Positions 1-12,472 of a DNA stretch of 64,000 bases are shown here, in pieces. Both the position numbers and the translations under genes were made by a program. Source of the DNA: Nansenia antarctica (taxonomy: Eukaryota > Chordata > Actinopteri > Argentiniformes > Microstomatidae); the NCBI GenBank assembly GCA_963989245.1, contig OZ022344.1, forward strand, positions 7,626,610-7,690,609, given 5' to 3'. The first letter of the stretch is position 1, and each line of letters opens with the position of its first letter. The notes beneath the pieces are model-generated. The model saw only the letters and a list, made by a program, of their open reading frames with translations, searched no databases and was not told the DNA's origin.

Positions 1-12
1 TAGTTTTTTTTT

Positions 13-43
<31 letters not shown>

Positions 44-46
44 GGG
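1..46. repeat. poly-T / poly-G run at window start
   Basis: The window opens with about 19 T followed by about 24 G. Such a homopolymer junction is more likely a contig-edge or sequencing artefact than real sequence. Bases 47-830 after it hold no gene or repeat that I recognise. Confidence 0.7.
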
Positions 47-830
47 TCAGGCGGCCCGACCGGCCCAAAACTAGCGCGGCCCATCTGCCAGCGGGCAGAA
101 AGATTGTATGGCCAGTCCAGCGGTGCCTGAGATGTTGCCAGGAATCAATCTGCTGGGTCTCAATTAAAGCCAGATTTACTGACATCAGTCCCAGTTCAGT
201 ACGTGTGATTATGTTCAAGCTGTTCAGTAAGGAGATAATAAAGGGCTTGTGGGAACTTCTACTGCAGTAATTGGAGGCCTTCACTTTCTCAGTTTGTACC
301 CAAGTTGAACTGCCTTACCGATGCTATCGCCTCAGGGTGTCCGCTATATGCGCTTGGTCTATACATGTTAATCAGTGATTTTGCACATGCATGCAAATGA
401 TAACTTCACCCTGTTTTTCTATCGAGTATCGACATTCTGTCCCCCATTGTCGACATCAAACTAAATTGAATCTGAATCCTGCAACACTGTTTTTTGACTA
501 TTAGATGAGACAACCCCTCTAGATTAATATTTCTCCAACAGTGCTGTTGATCAGATTTCCATCTTATGATACGAGACGTTATTATAAACCTGATTGATTT
601 TCCCTGATAACAAATCTCTCTGTCTTCTGAGAAGAATGTAATTTCACCCTTAAAGGTACATTATGAGAATGGATCATTTATAGACGTAAACACATTCAAT
701 GAGGCTGTTCACCGAATAATCTCTTCTTTGCAACTGTAGTTACCTGGTGGCTATAGGCTAGTAAAAGAAGCCATTGATGACCATGGAGAAGGGGGTTGTT
801 GAGTGGGTGGAGGTTATATATCATGTACAA

Positions 831-954
831 CAGGGGAGGCTGGTGGAGGTAGAGATTAGAGGACGGGCTCATTGTAATGAATGGAATGAGGAATGTTTGA
901 AACCATTCCATGCATTACAATGAGTCCATCCTCTACCTCCACCAGCCTCCACTG
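831..954. mobile_element. hAT-like MITE (caggggaggctggtgg ends)
   Basis: A palindromic element: the left end caggggaggctggtggaggt is matched in inverse by acctccaccagcctccactg at the right. It is flanked by the near-identical 8-bp sequences atgtacaa and atgtacag, the target-duplication length typical of hAT transposons. It has no coding capacity. A diverged relative lies at 53102-53256. Confidence 0.75.
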
Positions 955-1013
955 ATGTACAGTGAAAGCCCATCTAAATACCATCAAGAGGTCAAATCCT
1001 GATACTGATTTAA

Positions 1014-1283
1014 GGCCGGGCTGTGGCTGTGGCTCTACCTCTCTCTGGAGGTAGAGCCGGTGTCTAATGATCTCAAGGTCGGCGGTTCGATCCCTGTCTC
1101 ATCCTGTCGAGGTGTCCTCGGGAAAGACACCGAACCACAAATTGCTCCCAACGAGCGGGCCGGGCCGGCGCCTTGCATTGTAGCTTGCCGCCATTGGAGT
1201 GTGAATGTGTGTGTGAATGGGTGAATGAGAGGCCATTGTGAAGCACTTTGGATAAAGGCACTATATAAGTGCAGCCCATTTTG
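1014..1283 (+). repeat. tRNA-derived SINE, family A, near full length
   Basis: It has a tRNA-like head (gtggctc...ggaggtagagccggtg...ggttcgatccc, resembling A and B boxes), a body with gtgtcctcgggaaagacac, and a tail ending in tttggataaaggcactatataagtgc. The same family recurs at 3510-3799, 9688-9983, 11155-11290, 36027-36187 plus 37736-37825 (one split copy) and 45484-45741. A head fragment lies at about 46993-47057. Confidence 0.85.
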
Positions 1284-1973
1284 AAAGCCCATATAAAATA
1301 CCATCAAGAGGTCAAATCCCAATCAATATGGCTGAAGGTATTACTGATTTTTGACTGACAGCAAAGAAGAGCTGGGACGCTTTTACATGAGGATGTTCTG
1401 CGGTCGGATTTCTTCACAGAGTTTTGCTGTGTGACTCAGGGAGGGATGCATCGCTGTGGGAGGGATTGATGTATCTCTGTGGGAGGGATTGATCTCCATC
1501 TAGTGGTTACATATATGAACCCCCTAAATTAAGCGATTAAGCTGTTTCATCCAGGGGTTTTTTGGGCCAAATCATAACATGTACTGACAGTACAATGCTT
1601 TGATTAAAGATGTTTGATTGATAATTTGACAAACAAGTAGAAAGGTCACATACTGTAAATGATACGCACTGTCGGATGTGTGTCGTATCATAGAATGGTA
1701 CAAGAACATACAGTTTATTCACAGTACATAACATACTCCTTCAAAAAAACAACAGTAGACAGAAATACAAAATGACTCAATACAAACATCAGTTAGCTAT
1801 ATCAAGACGACGTGTTAACCGGAGCAATGTGAATGCTGAGAATGAATTCTTGAACATAGAATATACTGATGAATACTACAATATATACACAATGAAAAAA
1901 TGAAAATGTGTATGATAAAGTTGCTGCTCTCTGTAACCTTTTCACCTATTGGATAACCGCATCTCTGATGTCA

Positions 1974-4900
1974 TCAGGTTGTGTTCTCATTCCTATCTTC
2001 CTTCGCCATTGCTTCCTCTTCCTTGCTGATGTTCATCTCTTTGTGCCCAGCTTCCCCCTCCTCTGCTACGGACAGCTTAGCACACTCCTCCATGTTCATC
2101 TGTTCACTCTGGCGTTCCTTCTCCTCCCGGTCCAGTCGCTGGTAGTTGAAGTAGTTCATGATGAAGAGGAAGATCCCTGGTGCAAGCATCATGGCACCGC
2201 ACGCGAAGTACATGTATTTGTAGTCCATGTACATATCCACCAGTGCCCCTGCAGAGAGAGCAAAAACAGCACTCGTATCATCCTCGGTCAGCTCCTTGAT
2301 TAACGACTAGCTTACAACTCATATATTCCAACAACACGTACACATGTACCAGGATGAATACTTCCTTCACCCTAGAGGCCCTAGATATGTACAAATATTG
2401 GCGAATTTCAGTGGTAAATCCACTCACCTGACATTGGAGGACCCAGAAGCACAGGGCCACACTCGATGATGGTGACAAGGCCTAAGGCGCTCGAGAACCG
2501 CTGTGCTCCGACCAGATCCATCAGAACCTCGAAGAGCAGCGCGCACACCATGCCGAACGCGACACCGAAGAAGACGGCGTACGTAACCATCCCTGCGTAC
2601 CCGAATGCAGACACCAGCAGGGGACACAATAGGTGACATACGCCATTGTACGCCACGGAGAAGCTGAAGAAGTACTGTATCCTAGGCCTGATCCACTTGG
2701 TGTTGGCTAACAGGCCGGTCCCTGGTCTGGCAAACATGTCCACCAGGGCAAAAATGGACAGCAGCAAGGCAGCCGAGTATTCATCAACCCCTTCATGCCT
2801 GGCATAGGGGGCCAGGAAAACCACTGGAGCGAAGAAGCCAAAAAACATGACCACGTTGCCTACGAGGTAGATGAGGAAGCCTCTGTGTTTGAAGAGTGAG
2901 AGGTCGATGAATTTATTCAGAGTTTTTGCACAGCCGCCCTTCTGCTCCTGTTCCTGTTTGCTAAGAAAGCTAACTGTGATGCTGTCGTCCCCGGTAACAG
3001 CTTTCTCAGTGGTTGTTCTATTAGAGTCTGTGGCGTTCGGATTGAAATGTGCTTTTACATTCACGGGTCTCATCAGAGCCCCGGCGACACAACAGTTTAA
3101 TACTGCGGCTCCCAGGATGAAGAAGGCTCCCCTCCAGCCAAAACTATCAAACAGGAACTGATTGAGTGGCGCCAATGTGCAGAGGAAGACTGGACTTCCT
3201 GCCATGGCCAGACCGTTTGCCATTGGCCTTTTGACCAGGAAGTACTTTCCTATTATGGTGAGGGAGGGCTGGAGGTTGAACGCGAGGCCAAAACCTGTGG
3301 AAAACAGGTTTCGTTATTGATCGTCAATCGTTTTACCCTTCTCACAAACATCCCAAAAATGTCAGCCAGAGTACAAATAGTTTTTAGGTTTAGGGTTAGG
3401 GTCACGTTCAACGTGCTCTTGTTTGCTCACTGGGAGACCCAATCCTCCCAGTGTGCTGCCGTTTATTTACATTTCCCCAATCTCTCCGCTATCTGATATG
3501 ACTCTTGGTAAATGGATGTTTAATGGTAAATGGACTACACCTACCGGTATATAGCGCCTTATTCCAAAGCGCTTTACAATGGTCTCTCATTCACCCATTC
3601 ACACACATATTCACACACACATTCACACACCAATGGCGACAAGCTACCATGGAAGGTGCCCGAATCCGCTCATTGGGAGCAATTTTGGGGTTCAGTATCC
3701 TGCCCATGGACACCTCGACACATGGCCAGCCGGGGATCGAACCGCCGAACCGCCGACCATTAAAACACCGGCTCTACCTCCTGAGCCACAGCCGCCCCTG
3801 ATAAGACTGTTGATTTTTTCTGAGTGGAAATGTCTAGATGACGATCGTGATTACGGTATTCCTAATACTGTTCAACTGCTGGGTAGCCTGTCATACAGTA
3901 TACACTATCTGGGTAATCACAAATGACATCTTAGAAGGCATCATTGCCTTCTTGTAATTACAGTCATTACTCTGAATGGAACCGTGCCAAATTCTTGACC
4001 TGTCAGAGGAAGGGGAAGAGTTACCTAAAGTAACCTTTGTGGGCTAACATGAACACTGGGGGGCCCCGTTGTGAAGGCCTGGCCTTGGGACGTCCCCACT
4101 GACCACCTCACTGACAATGGGGGAGGGCAAGGAGAGCCCCCTAGTCCGTTGACCCCACATGATTAGAGACTACTCTTCTCTGTAAGAGGGGGGGGGGGGG
4201 GGTGGAGTGGGGGGTCAACCTTCTGATGCACGTGAAGCAGAACATTACTCCACAACCAAACCGACCCGCCCCAGTCCCCACCCAGTCAGAACTAGAAAGA
4301 ACTACCTTCTACAAACATTACACAACAGAGTGTGTGGCTGATTATTCTAGAATGGTTGATAATCATTTACTGTTGTTTTTTAATCTGTTACTTATTCTTT
4401 CTTCTGCACTGTATTGAGAGGGATGTTGACGTATGATATATATATATATATAGTATATATATATCTACTGATGATGTGTCCCGAAATTTAACATCCTTCC
4501 CATGTCTGAGATACAGCTCCCATGCCACTCTCAACATCAAGGCAAACCTCATGTGCGTACCATCCATTGGCACAAAGGACAGTATAACATCACGTCCCGT
4601 GTTTCATAATTCTAGGGGAGAAGGGATATAGGGAATATATATATATCGAGGGGATATGGGATATAGGGAACGTAGCAGAGTAGGCAAAGTGCCTAACTGG
4701 ACACGAATATTATGGTATAATCTAAGTAGCACTTCTAAACATCTTACACATCAACTTATACATGTCAAGCTGAATCACAGAGCTTACACCACTCCTATCA
4801 AATGCTTTAAGATGAAATTAACTATTAGTCCTAACTGTACTCATTGCCAGGCTCAGTGACCCAGCACAATGATGCACATGTTCTGGGAATGTCTGCTGAT

Positions 4901-6369
4901 CCAAAACATTTGGATCCAGGTTCTGACAACACTGTCTGAATTGCTAAAACTAACGATATTACCAGATCTTTATCTCTGTCTACTTAACGACGATTCATCT
5001 CTAACTCTAAATGTAAATCAACATATAATGCTAGCCGGTCTTACAGCAGCGGAAACAAACATATTATCTATGTGGTACAACCTTAATTTGTCCTTATCTT
5101 TAGCCCTATATTGGATGACATCTTATACAAATATAATCTCTCTTGAATGCACAACAGCACGGCTCAATAGAGCCAAACCTACCACTATACAGGCATGGTC
5201 AGATATAGCTAAATCCATTAGAGTATATTTTAAAAACCTTCCTTCATAACCTGTGATATATCTCTTTCTTTTCCTCTCTATGATCTATCTTACCTTATCT
5301 TATCTTATGTGCACGTGATATTTTTGTTTGTAACTTGGAATGTGATTTCTACTTGATGGTTCCTTCCTTTTTTTCTCTTCTTTTTTAAACTTTAATGCTG
5401 AGAACATGTCTTATTTTATTTGATCTTTGATCTTATTTTTATTTGATCTTATGGAGCTTTTTATGTACCGCCAAGTTGTCTGCGACTTGGTTTGTCTGTT
5501 TGTCTATGTATCTGTCTTTCATGTTATGACAATAAAGAAAAATATTAATCACAGAAAAATTAAAGGTGCTATATAAATAAACCTTATTATTATTATCATA
5601 TTATTAACATTAGCTTGCACACTATAATTTCTCTCCATTCCCATTACAAAGAAACCTAGTGATTGTTTGTGAATATCTTTTTTACAGATTCAAGTTATGC
5701 ACATACAGTAAACAGTTGCAAAAACCATAAGAGACAAAAATGAAATGAATACCTCCGATGACTCCAACGCATAAATACAAATGCATTATCGTTTGGCCAA
5801 AGGAAGCAGTAACCATAGCAGCCCCAACCATAAGCCCTCCAACCATGACCACAGGTCTGCTACCATACCGGTTGACCAGTATACTGCTCACAGGACCTGC
5901 AAAACAGGAGAGGATGTAGACTATATTCAGATGCACTGACCTATGGCAAATATATGATATGTTCAAGAGAGAAGTACGTCATTTTAACAGTAATGAATAA
6001 CAAACTGTAGCCTACGAATATGTATAAGGGCACTGTATAAAGTAATGAATCAGCCAATATGAATACATTAATATATACAGTGGTGTATATTAGCACAAAG
6101 GCCTACAATACTGAATTAGTCATGCAGACACACACACAGCGTGTGCACTTACCTCCTGCATACATAGCAGCGAGCATGATCGAGGACACCCACGCTATCT
6201 CGCTGTAGGAGACAGAGAAGTAATTTTGAATCTCCTTAAAGTAGATGGTGAGAGACTTGGGGAAGGCATAGGAAAACCCAATAGAGATGAAAGCACCAAG
6301 GACCACAGCCCAACCCCAGCCTCCGTCCGGTGGGGTGTACCCCAGGTTGGTGGTAGCCGGAGGGGGCAT
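1974..6369 (-). CDS. slc16a7: Monocarboxylate transporter 2-like (SLC16A7), 4 coding exons
   Basis: A proton-coupled lactate/pyruvate/ketone-body carrier of the plasma membrane (SLC16, major facilitator superfamily, 12 membrane segments). Coding exons in transcript order are 6369-6153, 5896-5753, 3294-2428 and 2248-1974, all with GT/AG borders and continuous phase. The product is 500 aa, the usual MCT1/2 length. The N-terminal signature PDGGWGWAVVLGAFISIGFS is present, then AGGPVSSILVNRYGSRPVV, RPMANGLAMAGSPVF and, in the second half, DMFARP and RPRIQYFF. The large central loop falls in exon 3 and the acidic tail in exon 4. Recalled MCT2 sequence fits better than MCT1 at several points (SRPVV, FNLQP, KRPMANG, DEYSAA, HLLCPL), so I call SLC16A7; a teleost-specific MCT1/2 paralogue is the alternative. 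A candidate poly(A) signal in antisense (tttatt) lies at 1714-1719. Intron 2 (3295-5752) holds a SINE and an L1-type LINE end. Confidence 0.9.
3510..3799 (-). repeat. SINE family A in slc16a7 intron
   Basis: A near full-length copy read on the minus strand: it begins with aggggcggctgtggctcagg (complement near 3799) and ends with the tttggaataaggcgctatat tail near 3545. It contains a short tandem cacacacattcacacac stretch. Confidence 0.8.
4656..5545 (+). mobile_element. L1-type LINE, 3' end of ORF2 (degenerate)
   Basis: One reading frame runs 4656-5249 with a single in-frame stop at about 4857. It encodes a Cys-His knuckle (C-T-H-C ... H-M-F-W-E-C) like the C-terminal end of L1 ORF2, preceded by hydrophobic sequence typical of that region. 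The tail reads gttatgacaataaagaaaaa. It is 5'-truncated and inserted in slc16a7 intron 2. AT-rich (ta)n stretches precede it at 4434-4462 and 4637-4647. Confidence 0.65.
6153..6369 (-). CDS. slc16a7: First coding exon of slc16a7
   Basis: The start ATG is at 6369-6367, followed by MPPPATTNLGYTPPDGGWGW and membrane segment 1. The exon ends at 6153 before a gtaagt donor in phase 1, as in other MCT genes. A ccacag acceptor-like site about 20 nt upstream of the ATG suggests a separate non-coding 5' exon; a possible donor (gaaagag/gtgagc, antisense at 6565-6571) lies further upstream. Confidence 0.9.
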
Positions 6370-6708
6370 TGTGTGTCAGTGGCTGGGCTGTGGAAAGAGC
6401 AGGAATTGTTTAGAAATGTTGCCTGTATGAATTACGCCTAGTGAGAATCAAACTTAAGTGTGTACACATTTCAAAGCTTTCACAAATCATCTTTCAAATA
6501 GTACACATTAATATAATTAAAGTCTATAACTTCAGTCATTAACTAAGTCTTGTTGTAGGTTTTAGCTCACCTCTTTCAGTGCAAATGTAGAACTAGGAAA
6601 GTCACATAACGTGTTTCTTTACTTTACTTGACTGGTTTGCCTTGCCACAGACCCTGGAGCAAAGGGTCACTAGAGTGCCGCCCATTCTGTTTTTGACTAG
6701 TTTTGGTT

Positions 6709-6800
<92 letters not shown>

Positions 6801-6811
6801 CGCGTGCGTGC

Positions 6812-6858
<47 letters not shown>
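6709..6858. repeat. (TG)n microsatellite with (CG/TGCG) core
   Basis: About 150 bp of alternating TG with a central tgcgcgcgcgcgcgtgcgtg block, upstream of slc16a7. Alternating purine-pyrimidine with a CG core is a classic Z-DNA-forming composition. Translated reading frames through it are not genes. Confidence 0.95.
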
Positions 6859-6861
<3 letters not shown>

Positions 6862-7668
6862 GGGGTGGGGCCCTGACTAAACAGTCCTACAGCTAAAGAA
6901 AAAGTTAGCCCAACCACATTCCAGACTTGTTGCGACTACTACTACTTAGCTGTATACATAATTATAACGTGTAGTTCATTTAAGGTAATCTAGCATTTTG
7001 GACTACAAACTCTAGCATTTTTGGACTACATCTCCCAGCAGGCCAATCGGCAATGTGTACCTTTCAGCTGTCAAAACCATAGATATCTATGGTCGAAACT
7101 AAGACATGCAAAACACGGACGTTAGCCTTCTCTGAACTGTAATGAATCAGACCAAGGGTGGTTTTAAATCCCTAAATAGATGTTGTCGCTACAATGCTAG
7201 TTAACATTACATAACCAGTTGTGTAACTCGTGAATTGTATAGCATCTCTGTCATTGAGAGAACCATGTTGTTAGCCTCCTAGCTGCTTGGTTCAGGACGG
7301 ACGTAGCGTAGAAAGGCAACAACACATGTCCACCTGGTAAATATTGTCCAAGCAAACATTGTCTGGTTACATCTATTTGTTTGACCAGCTCCTGGGGTTG
7401 TCAGGTAGGCAACAATGGTTCACAAATACAACGCAATTCAATTTAAATCAGTTGCATTTTCTATGGTATGCGATAGAAGTCAGACTCATCATGATTGATG
7501 ATTTGTGCCTCTATATTTTGTTTAAAATGTGTATTTTGACTGGTAAATAATTGGATTGGCTGGTGAATTTTCTCAACCAACAGACACCAATAACTTAATT
7601 TAGTAATGCCCTGGCCAGACCCAGCCTGATTGTCTGCATTGTTGGGGAGTTCCACTATCAGTAGCTCA

Positions 7669-7670
<2 letters not shown>

Positions 7671-7714
<44 letters not shown>
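7671..7714. repeat. (ATT)n microsatellite
   Basis: About 15 tandem ATT units in the intergenic region between slc16a7 and the DUF393 gene. Bases 6900-8460 otherwise show no gene that I recognise; the 5' exons and promoters of both divergent genes should lie here. Confidence 0.95.
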
Positions 7715-7715
<1 letters not shown>

Positions 7716-8490
7716 GTTAGTTTAACAACATGTTGCAGTAACTTGGTGGCAGTAAATGTTTCAGATGGTTTCAGTAGTTTAATGATCTGTTGCGGTGTAG
7801 TGAACTACTCTACTCACTAACATGTTTACAGATAACAATACGATCAATAGGAATGTAATTCCAGCCTTTGAACTTTACCTTTCCATCCCTCCCCTTCCCC
7901 ATTCTTCCCTCTCTGTTCCTTGGTCTACCTACTATGCTCAACCTCACCTGACAGTCAGGTGATGTCTCAGTTAAATGGAATCTAACATTTATGTCTCTGG
8001 GCCATTTCAGTCGCGTAACTACTTTTTTCAAAGCAGCTTCAGTTTGACAAACTCCATTTCTCTCAAAGGTAGCTTCAGGGTAGTTCAACTTCTTTCCTTG
8101 TAAAGCAATTGGTAACTTTAGTGAAAAAAATCTTTTTTTCAAAGGACAACACTGGTTATGCATTATACTCTTATCTTCAGTTTGCAGATGAATGGATAAT
8201 GAGTTGCATTGATTTCCACATGTCAGATGGCTAAATGTAAGGTTCTTACTTAGAGCCATTTCCTTGATTTAAATTAAACATACAGAAGAGTAATGTGCTG
8301 CTTGATCATACAGCACTAAGTTTAACATACAAACGTAACATCACACTTTATTTAATCTTGAATCTAGTTAAGTTTCAGGGGGAGACCCTTCAGATTGCTG
8401 GTCTGTGACCCACTGACACAAACATGTTTGACTTGACTTCCCAGGTCCCAGTAGGAGGCAGTAGTGGCGCAGGTGTCCCAGACAGACAGA

Positions 8491-9490
8491 ATGCTCGCTC
8501 ACCTGAGATATTTGGTCAGAACGGCCAGCTGTGTGAATTCAAGGGCAGTAATTGGTTTTACACAACCTCTCTGTAGCCATCGGACCTACTCTACTGACTC
8601 TGCAGGTGTCACGGTAAGAAAATTACATGACTTAGAAGAAAAAACCCAAAATGTAATTCCCTTGTAAGTCTCCCTTCTTCTAGCATTATGACTGCCAATG
8701 GCCCCTGGCACCTAGCATAGATTACTTTTTCCTTGCTATGACTGTTGGATAGATGTTTCACTTACTTAGACAAAATGTATTTGTTTAGATAAAGGCGTCT
8801 GCTAAATGCCAAAAAAGTCAATGTAAAATGTAACATTTTCACAGTAGCCAACCAATACTGCATGTCAATAATAATGACATGCAGTAATATCAAGATGAAG
8901 TGCTTACAATCAAGACTGATGCCAGTACATTAGTCGCATGTACTCTACCCCCATACTGAAGACTGACAGGTGTATACATTTCAGGATCACTTACCTGTAC
9001 AGAGGTAAGTGAATTACCCTTCCTCTTGTCTGCTCTGTCACAGGTGCTGTATGATGGAGAGTGCCCCATATGTGTTAAAGAGATCCAATTCCTCCAGTAT
9101 CTGCAGAGAAATCGAGCAGGGAAAGTAGACTTTGTGGATATCTCCCTTCCTGGTTATGAAGGAGGAAGGTATGGGGGTATCAGCTATGAGATGGCCATGG
9201 AGGAGATGCATGTGATTGATGAAAATGATGAGGTGAGTGTGTTGTACATTACATTTTAACCATTTAGCAGACACTAAATCTAGCCTATACAATTAGAGAT
9301 GACAGGGACAGTAATTTTAGGGCTAAGTGCCTTACTCAAGGGCACACTAGAGGTGGTGGTCCCAGGTGGGATTTGAACTCATGACCTTCTGATCACTACT
9401 CCAACTCACTATACACTACTACCTGCTACCTGTGCTAACTGAAGTTGGAAGTCAGCTGGGAGCATTGCAGGAATGTACAAGATCTGTCTA

Positions 9491-9533
<43 letters not shown>

Positions 9534-10254
9534 TTTGTTTTTACCATTACATGGAGGTCACCTGGCTAAAATCAAATAAGATAAAAATACAAAATAAAGA
9601 TAGGCATTTGGGGCCTTATATACCGTAGGTAAGATTTAACATCCTTCAGCCTGACTCTGATCACCCAGATCAAGCCAGCCGTAGGAGGTAAATGGACTGC
9701 ACTTACAGTATATATACGGTATATAGCGCCTTATTCCAAAGCCCTTTACAATGGCCTCTGATTCACCTATTCACACACACACATTCACACACCAATGGCG
9801 GCAAGCTACCATGCGCCGGCCCGCTCATTGGGAGCAATTTGGGCTTCAGTGTCTTGCCCAAGGACAAGTACACACCCAAGGACACCTCGACACGTGGCCA
9901 GCTGGGGTCCAAAACCGCCGAACCGCCGACCTTGCGATCATTAGACTGCTGCTCCTGCTCTACCTCCTGAGCCACAGCTGGAGGAGAGTGAGGAAAGAAC
10001 GTGTAGCCTTGTGTGTATTGTACTCAAGGCAGCTCATCCTCTTCGCTGATCTTCCCTTTTGTCTGCAGGTTCACCGTGGAGTCCCAGCCTTTACAGTCAT
10101 GTACAGTGCAGTGGGCCTCGGCTGGCTAGGACACTTCCTGTCTCGGCCGTACACAAGACCGGTCATGGACAAAGCCTACGCCGTCTTTGCCCAAAATCGC
10201 CTGAAGTGGACGGGACGAGACAACTGCGCCACAGGACGCTGTGTGAAGAAATAG
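8491..10254 (+). CDS. DCC/DUF393 thiol-disulfide oxidoreductase-like protein, 3 exons
   Basis: Exons 8491-8613, 9044-9232 and 10069-10254 join in phase 0 with GT/AG borders and give a 165-aa protein. The first exon (41 aa) is rich in Arg, Ser and Thr and lacks acidic residues until near its end, consistent with a mitochondrial targeting peptide. Exon 2 opens with VLYDGECPIC: Asp-x-x-Cys-Pro-x-Cys is the defining motif of the DCC (DUF393) family, thought to be thioredoxin-like. Exon 3 carries GVPAF and ends GRDNCATGRCVKK, adding two more Cys. Its substrate and role are unknown in vertebrates. The ATG at 8491 is chosen because the upstream in-frame extension starts only at a GTG. Introns contain SINEs (8676-8835, 9249-9440, 9688-9983) and a (TCTG)n array. 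Confidence 0.85.
8676..8835 (+). repeat. SINE family B
   Basis: Contains tagcattatgactgccaatg, gcccctggcacctagcatag and the tail gataaaggcgtctgctaaat. Further copies lie at 13447-13605 (-), 16061-16250 (-), 24952-25105 (+), 30165-30345 (+), about 31605-31700 (+, decayed) and 44438-44612 (-). Confidence 0.8.
9249..9440 (-). repeat. SINE family C
   Basis: Its parts are accatttagcagacac, a middle with gggctaagtgccttactcaa, and a tRNA-like head whose complement carries a gttcaaatccca B-box-like element. Sister copies lie at 40157-40330 (-), 41563-41755 (-), 57948-58143 (+) and 61125-61275 (-). Confidence 0.8.
9484..9533. repeat. (TCTG)n microsatellite
   Basis: About 12 tandem TCTG units in intron 2 of the DUF393 gene. 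It is followed at about 9560-9690 by a dispersed repeat (atatac...gtaggtaagatttaacatcc) that recurs at about 31000-31150 in neurofascin intron 3. Confidence 0.95.
9688..9983 (-). repeat. SINE family A, 85 bp upstream of a splice acceptor
   Basis: A near full-length minus-strand copy in the second intron of the DUF393 gene, ending about 85 bp before the acceptor at 10068. Confidence 0.8.
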
Positions 10255-11154
10255 CCTTGACCACGGAGGAAGGGAAGACAAACTTTAATCGTGTTCGGAG
10301 AACAGTTTGTTAAAGATCGATATTAACCTGGATATCAATGTTACCTGAGTTTCCCCATTGACTGGAACTGGAGTTTGAGAGCTTTCTCTCCTTTTGCTGG
10401 AATACGAGCAGGATATACTATACACAACTGTATCTAGGCCAAACACTATTGGAGTCTCACAGTATGTCTCTCCGCCACACCGAAATGCCTCCTGTCTGAC
10501 AGCGGTTGTCTGATGAGGTGTGAAAGAGACCGTGTGAGCAGCTGGTTTATTTTTGCATTAGTGTTTCTTCTTGTTGGAACAGTCAGTAGTCTCTCTGCGC
10601 ATCCAGTCAAGAAAGCATTTTGTCTAAATCACTTAAAAAATGTGTGTACTGTATGAGATCATTGTGACAAAAATATCCATCAGGTATCATTCTCACAACT
10701 TAACGTAATGTGAAGTAGCAAGACTAGCCAGTTGTGCTCAAGTATTTTTCCTTTACAAAGGTAATTCCTAACATTCTTTATGTATGTGTTATGTTGTCCG
10801 CTAATACATACTGTACATCCTGTAATCTCCCATGTCTTGTCCGCCTGTTTCCTCAACAACGCGTCATAGTACGGTATGAGAACAGCATGTGCTTGGCAAA
10901 GGTTGAGTCACATTAGTGATGATCTCTATGTTGTTTACTAAACACAGGCCTGTGGCATGTGACAGAACTATGTCCACTTTGTTTTGATCTGCTTTCTGCA
11001 GCATATGAATTAGGCTACACTATATAATACTGTATAGTGTGGATCAGGCAAATGTGAATGAACATTTCATTTACTATAACAGTATAACAGTAATATTAGC
11101 ATGGTATTTTTGCCATATATTTATTGAACTGAAAACCAATCATTTAGAGGCTGG
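10255..11154 (+). other. Probable 3' UTR of the DUF393 gene and unannotated flank
   Basis: This follows the stop codon at 10252-10254. It has no recognisable coding exon; reading frames here are short and lack homology that I can name. The 3' UTR extent is not determined because no strong AATAAA stands out. Confidence 0.35.
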
Positions 11155-11290
11155 GGCCGGCTGTGGCTCAGGAGGTAGAGCCGGTGTCTAATGATCGCAA
11201 GGTCGGCAGTTCGGCGGTTTGAACCCCGACTAGCCACGTGTCGAGGTGTCCTTGAGCAAGGCACTGAACCCCTACATTGCTCCGGGGTCG
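11155..11290 (+). repeat. SINE family A, 3'-truncated
   Basis: Head and middle only (ggctgtggctcaggaggtag ... gaacccctacattgctcc). It lies in the intergenic region between the DUF393 gene and pnpla8. Confidence 0.75.
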
Positions 11291-12125
11291 CTGTCTATGG
11301 CGGACCCCTTGCCTAGAGCATAAAATACCAAATTCCAACAATTGACTGACAAGTTGATTGCATGGCAACAAAACTATTATTATTGTTATAAAACTTTACA
11401 TTCCGATCACAGCTTGACAAACTAAACTAAACAGTTGGAAGGCATAATATGATAGCTTAATGAGAAGCGTCACACACCGCATTCTTAATAATCTAACATG
11501 TCTCGAAGGTGGCAGTCTCTCTGAGGACCTGCTCTGTCGGTTGCCTCTGGCATTTTGACTGTCAGGCTGGTGTCACACAGTGGATGGTTAGCGACAGGTA
11601 TGGCGTCATATTAACTGACAACCACACACAGTAGAAACAGCGAAAAGCTGTCTGAACCCGACAGCAGCACTTAAACATATCGGATCTGTGCAGCTGCTAG
11701 TGGGTGTTTGAGCTTGAGGTGTGTGTAGATTAATTCCCATTAGTGTTAGCTATCCCTGTTGCACATTGTGAACACATTGTGAACTGACAAACAGCGCTTA
11801 ATTTAGCAGTTTGATAGATAATGGAACAGAAATGTTATGGCGGTTTTGAAAAAGCACAACGGCATTTTCATATCCTGTAGGATACCATATTACTGTTACA
11901 CACGCCCAATCCTACAAGGTAGTGGGCAGAACTGTACACAGTAAATACTCTTATGCTTTTTCTTTCTTTCTGAGAAGCAGAGTACAAAAGTGTAACTTGA
12001 AACCCATCTATATACAGAGTATGAACTGGGGGGGAGCTGACGGAGGCATGATATGGTGTGACGCCAGAGAAGTATGTCCTTTAACTCTCTCTGAGACCCT
12101 TGAGTAATTTTAGATGTGAACCTAC

Positions 12126-12472
12126 ATGGCCTGGGGTCTGTGGACCGCGGTGACAGCAGTTGACCTTAAGTGCGCGAGGGGGGGGGATGGTGGGGGCAGG
12201 GGGGGGAAGGAGTCTCTAAGAGGATTGGTCAGACGAAGGGCTGCTGCATCCGGCCCTCGCCTCAGGCCAGCCAATTGGATCAAGGCCCTGCGTGGGATTA
12301 AGTATCAAAACAGTCCGTAAGGTGTACTGTAGACGACTTGAGGGAGGTTGGTGTGACTTACTAGACAACGAATAAGACAATAAGAAAAGCATTTATAGGA
12401 CGACAGGAGGGGAAAAGTTCATCTGCAGAGGACAGATGGACGACAAGAGGAGGATTAGATAGCCGGTCTCAG
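12126..12472 (+). promoter_or_regulatory. Possible pnpla8 promoter and non-coding first exon
   Basis: A locally GC-rich stretch contains a CCAAT-type box (agccaattgg near 12270) and ends with a good donor (ctcag/gtgaat at 12472/12473). The first coding exon of pnpla8 has an acceptor-like site upstream (tttcctag at about 13674-13681), so a 5' UTR exon is expected somewhere here. This is inference only. Confidence 0.25.

Noticed and set aside
1908..2303. 131-codon plus-strand frame
   Set aside because: Antisense shadow of the last slc16a7 exon.
7810..8259. 149-codon minus-strand frame upstream of the DUF393 gene
   Set aside because: No recognisable domain, low-complexity stretches, no supporting splice pattern; probably chance. 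A protein search with a clear vertebrate hit would change this.
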